Source: Bryobacterales bacterium (GTDB lineage Bacteria > Acidobacteriota > Terriglobia > Bryobacterales > Bryobacteraceae). From it: a stretch of 5,483 nucleotides of DNA. Location: positions 2,611-8,093 of the forward strand of contig PLMF01000305.1 in NCBI GenBank assembly GCA_003142355.1, in the 5' to 3' direction. The position numbers were made by a program, and so were the translations under genes. Of this stretch, positions 4,748 through 5,483 are shown one piece after another. How positions within the stretch are numbered: position 1 is the stretch's first letter; each line of letters opens with the position of its first letter. The notes beneath the pieces are model-generated. The model ran no database searches and was not told the DNA's origin. It saw only the letters and a list, made by a program, of their open reading frames with translations.

Positions 4748-5483
4748 GTTCCGCCACCACCAGGTCCTTCGAGGCGGCCAGTTTCTCCAGCGGCGCGCGG
4801 AATTTCTCCAGCTTCCGGTTCCCCATGGCGATGGCTACGTTGCGCAAGAAGCCCCCGTACCGGGCGCGCGTGACAGGCGTGCCGCCAAACATGGAGCGGA
4901 ACTCGACGCCGGTTACCGCGGCCAGCCTTTCGAGCGGCGGTGCGAACGCGCGCGGCTCGAAGGCCGGGTCGCCGGTCACCGCGGCGCGCCGGTTCCACGG
5001 GCATACATCCTGGCAGATGTCGCACCCGAAAACGTGCCCGCCCGCTCCGGCCCGGTGCTCCGGCGCCATGGCGCCCTCGAGCTCGATCGTAAAGTATGAA
5101 ATGCACCGCCGGGAATCCACCGTGAACCCCGGGCCGGCCGGCACAATGGCGGCGGTAGGGCAGGCATCGACGCAGCGCGTGCACGTGCCGCAGCGGTCGG
5201 GCGGCGGGGCGTCCGCGGCGTCGGGCTGGATGGCCAGCGAGACCAGCAGCTCGCCCAGGAAGAACCACGAGCCGCGCGGCTGGTTGATGAGGCAGGTGTT
5301 CTTCCCGATCCAGCCCAGGCCCGCCATCCGTGCGTAGGAGCGTTCCAGCAGCGGCGCCGTATCCACGCAGATCTTGGATTCGAATGCCGGGCCCGCGCGT
5401 TCCCGCAGCATGGCGTCGAGCCGCTCGAGGCCCCGGCGCACCACCTCGTGGTAGTCCTCGCCCCAGGCGTAGCGCGAGATCCA
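4716..5483 (-). CDS. queG: Epoxyqueuosine reductase QueG, N-terminus outside window
   Basis: QueG reduces epoxyqueuosine to queuosine in the wobble position of GUN-anticodon tRNAs, using cobalamin and two [4Fe-4S] clusters in the cytoplasm. The 255 visible residues begin ISRYAWGEDYHEVV at the right edge, a QueG signature, so about 100 N-terminal residues are missing. A GTG at 5444 is internal, not the start. Next come VDTAPLLERSYARMAGLGWIGKN with the conserved Asp of the active site, a ferredoxin-like CGTCTRCVDACP (four cysteines), RRCISYFTIE with a conserved Cys, and GCDICQDVCPWN for the second cluster. The C-terminal tail (GGFLRNVAIAMGNRKLEKF... to LEQLR) is a short helical repeat. All cluster cysteines are present, so the enzyme looks active. 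The TPR gene overlaps or follows directly. Confidence 0.96.
   Translation of the reverse strand, partial: WISRYAWGEDYHEVVRRGLERLDAMLRERAGPAFESKICVDTAPLLERSYARMAGLGWIGKNTCLINQPRGSWFFLGELLVSLAIQPDAADAPPPDRCGTCTRCVDACPTAAIVPAGPGFTVDSRRCISYFTIELEGAMAPEHRAGAGGHVFGCDICQDVCPWNRRAAVTGDPAFEPRAFAPPLERLAAVTGVEFRSMFGGTPVTRARYGGFLRNVAIAMGNRKLEKFRAPLEKLAASKDLVVAEHARWGLEQLR

Noticed and set aside
3653..4873. Plus-strand open frame of 406 codons
   Set aside because: It is antisense to the TPR gene and the end of queG, both well supported by motifs.

Overview
The window is GC-rich bacterial DNA. Its gene families point to an Acidobacteriota genome, probably a Solibacter/Bryobacterales-like one. That placement is inferred from protein families: an Oar-like TonB-dependent receptor with a carboxypeptidase-regulatory-like N-terminal domain, and a membrane-anchored protein whose N-terminal DNA-binding-like domain I recall mainly from Acidobacteria. 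No marker gene proves it.

Layout. (1) The N-terminal 309 codons of an Oar/CarboxypepD_reg-type outer-membrane receptor lie on the minus strand at 3-929 and run off the left edge. (2) A divergent intergenic region (930-1167) holds a 12-bp stem-loop and a short direct repeat. (3) A 400-residue membrane-anchored putative regulator lies on the plus strand at 1168-2370. (4) It converges, with 26 bp between, on a small Flp-type (type IVb) pilin on the minus strand at 2397-2588. (5) A gene-free stretch of about 590 bp (2589-3175) is dense in inverted repeats and hairpins. It includes three copies of CCCATGAC near the pilin, a cluster of GC-rich hairpins, a perfect 11-bp palindrome and a long leader-type hairpin. 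(6) A small secreted IPT/TIG-domain protein lies on the plus strand at 3176-3517. (7) It converges on a secreted TPR protein (minus strand, 3542-4747), which overlaps the 3' end of queG (minus strand, 4716-5483, N-terminus outside the window).

How the genes may relate. The receptor and the membrane-anchored regulator are divergent and share one intergenic region, so joint control is plausible, though this is inference. The queG and TPR genes are translationally coupled or nearly so by position, with no obvious functional link. The Flp pilin stands alone, with no Tad assembly genes beside it. Every protein except QueG carries a signal peptide, prepilin leader or membrane anchor, so the window is mostly about the cell envelope.

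I found no CRISPR array, tRNA, rRNA, transposase or phage gene. The most unusual part is the structured intergenic block at about 2600-3100. It could hold a regulatory RNA and/or operator sites, but without a covariance search this stays a hypothesis.
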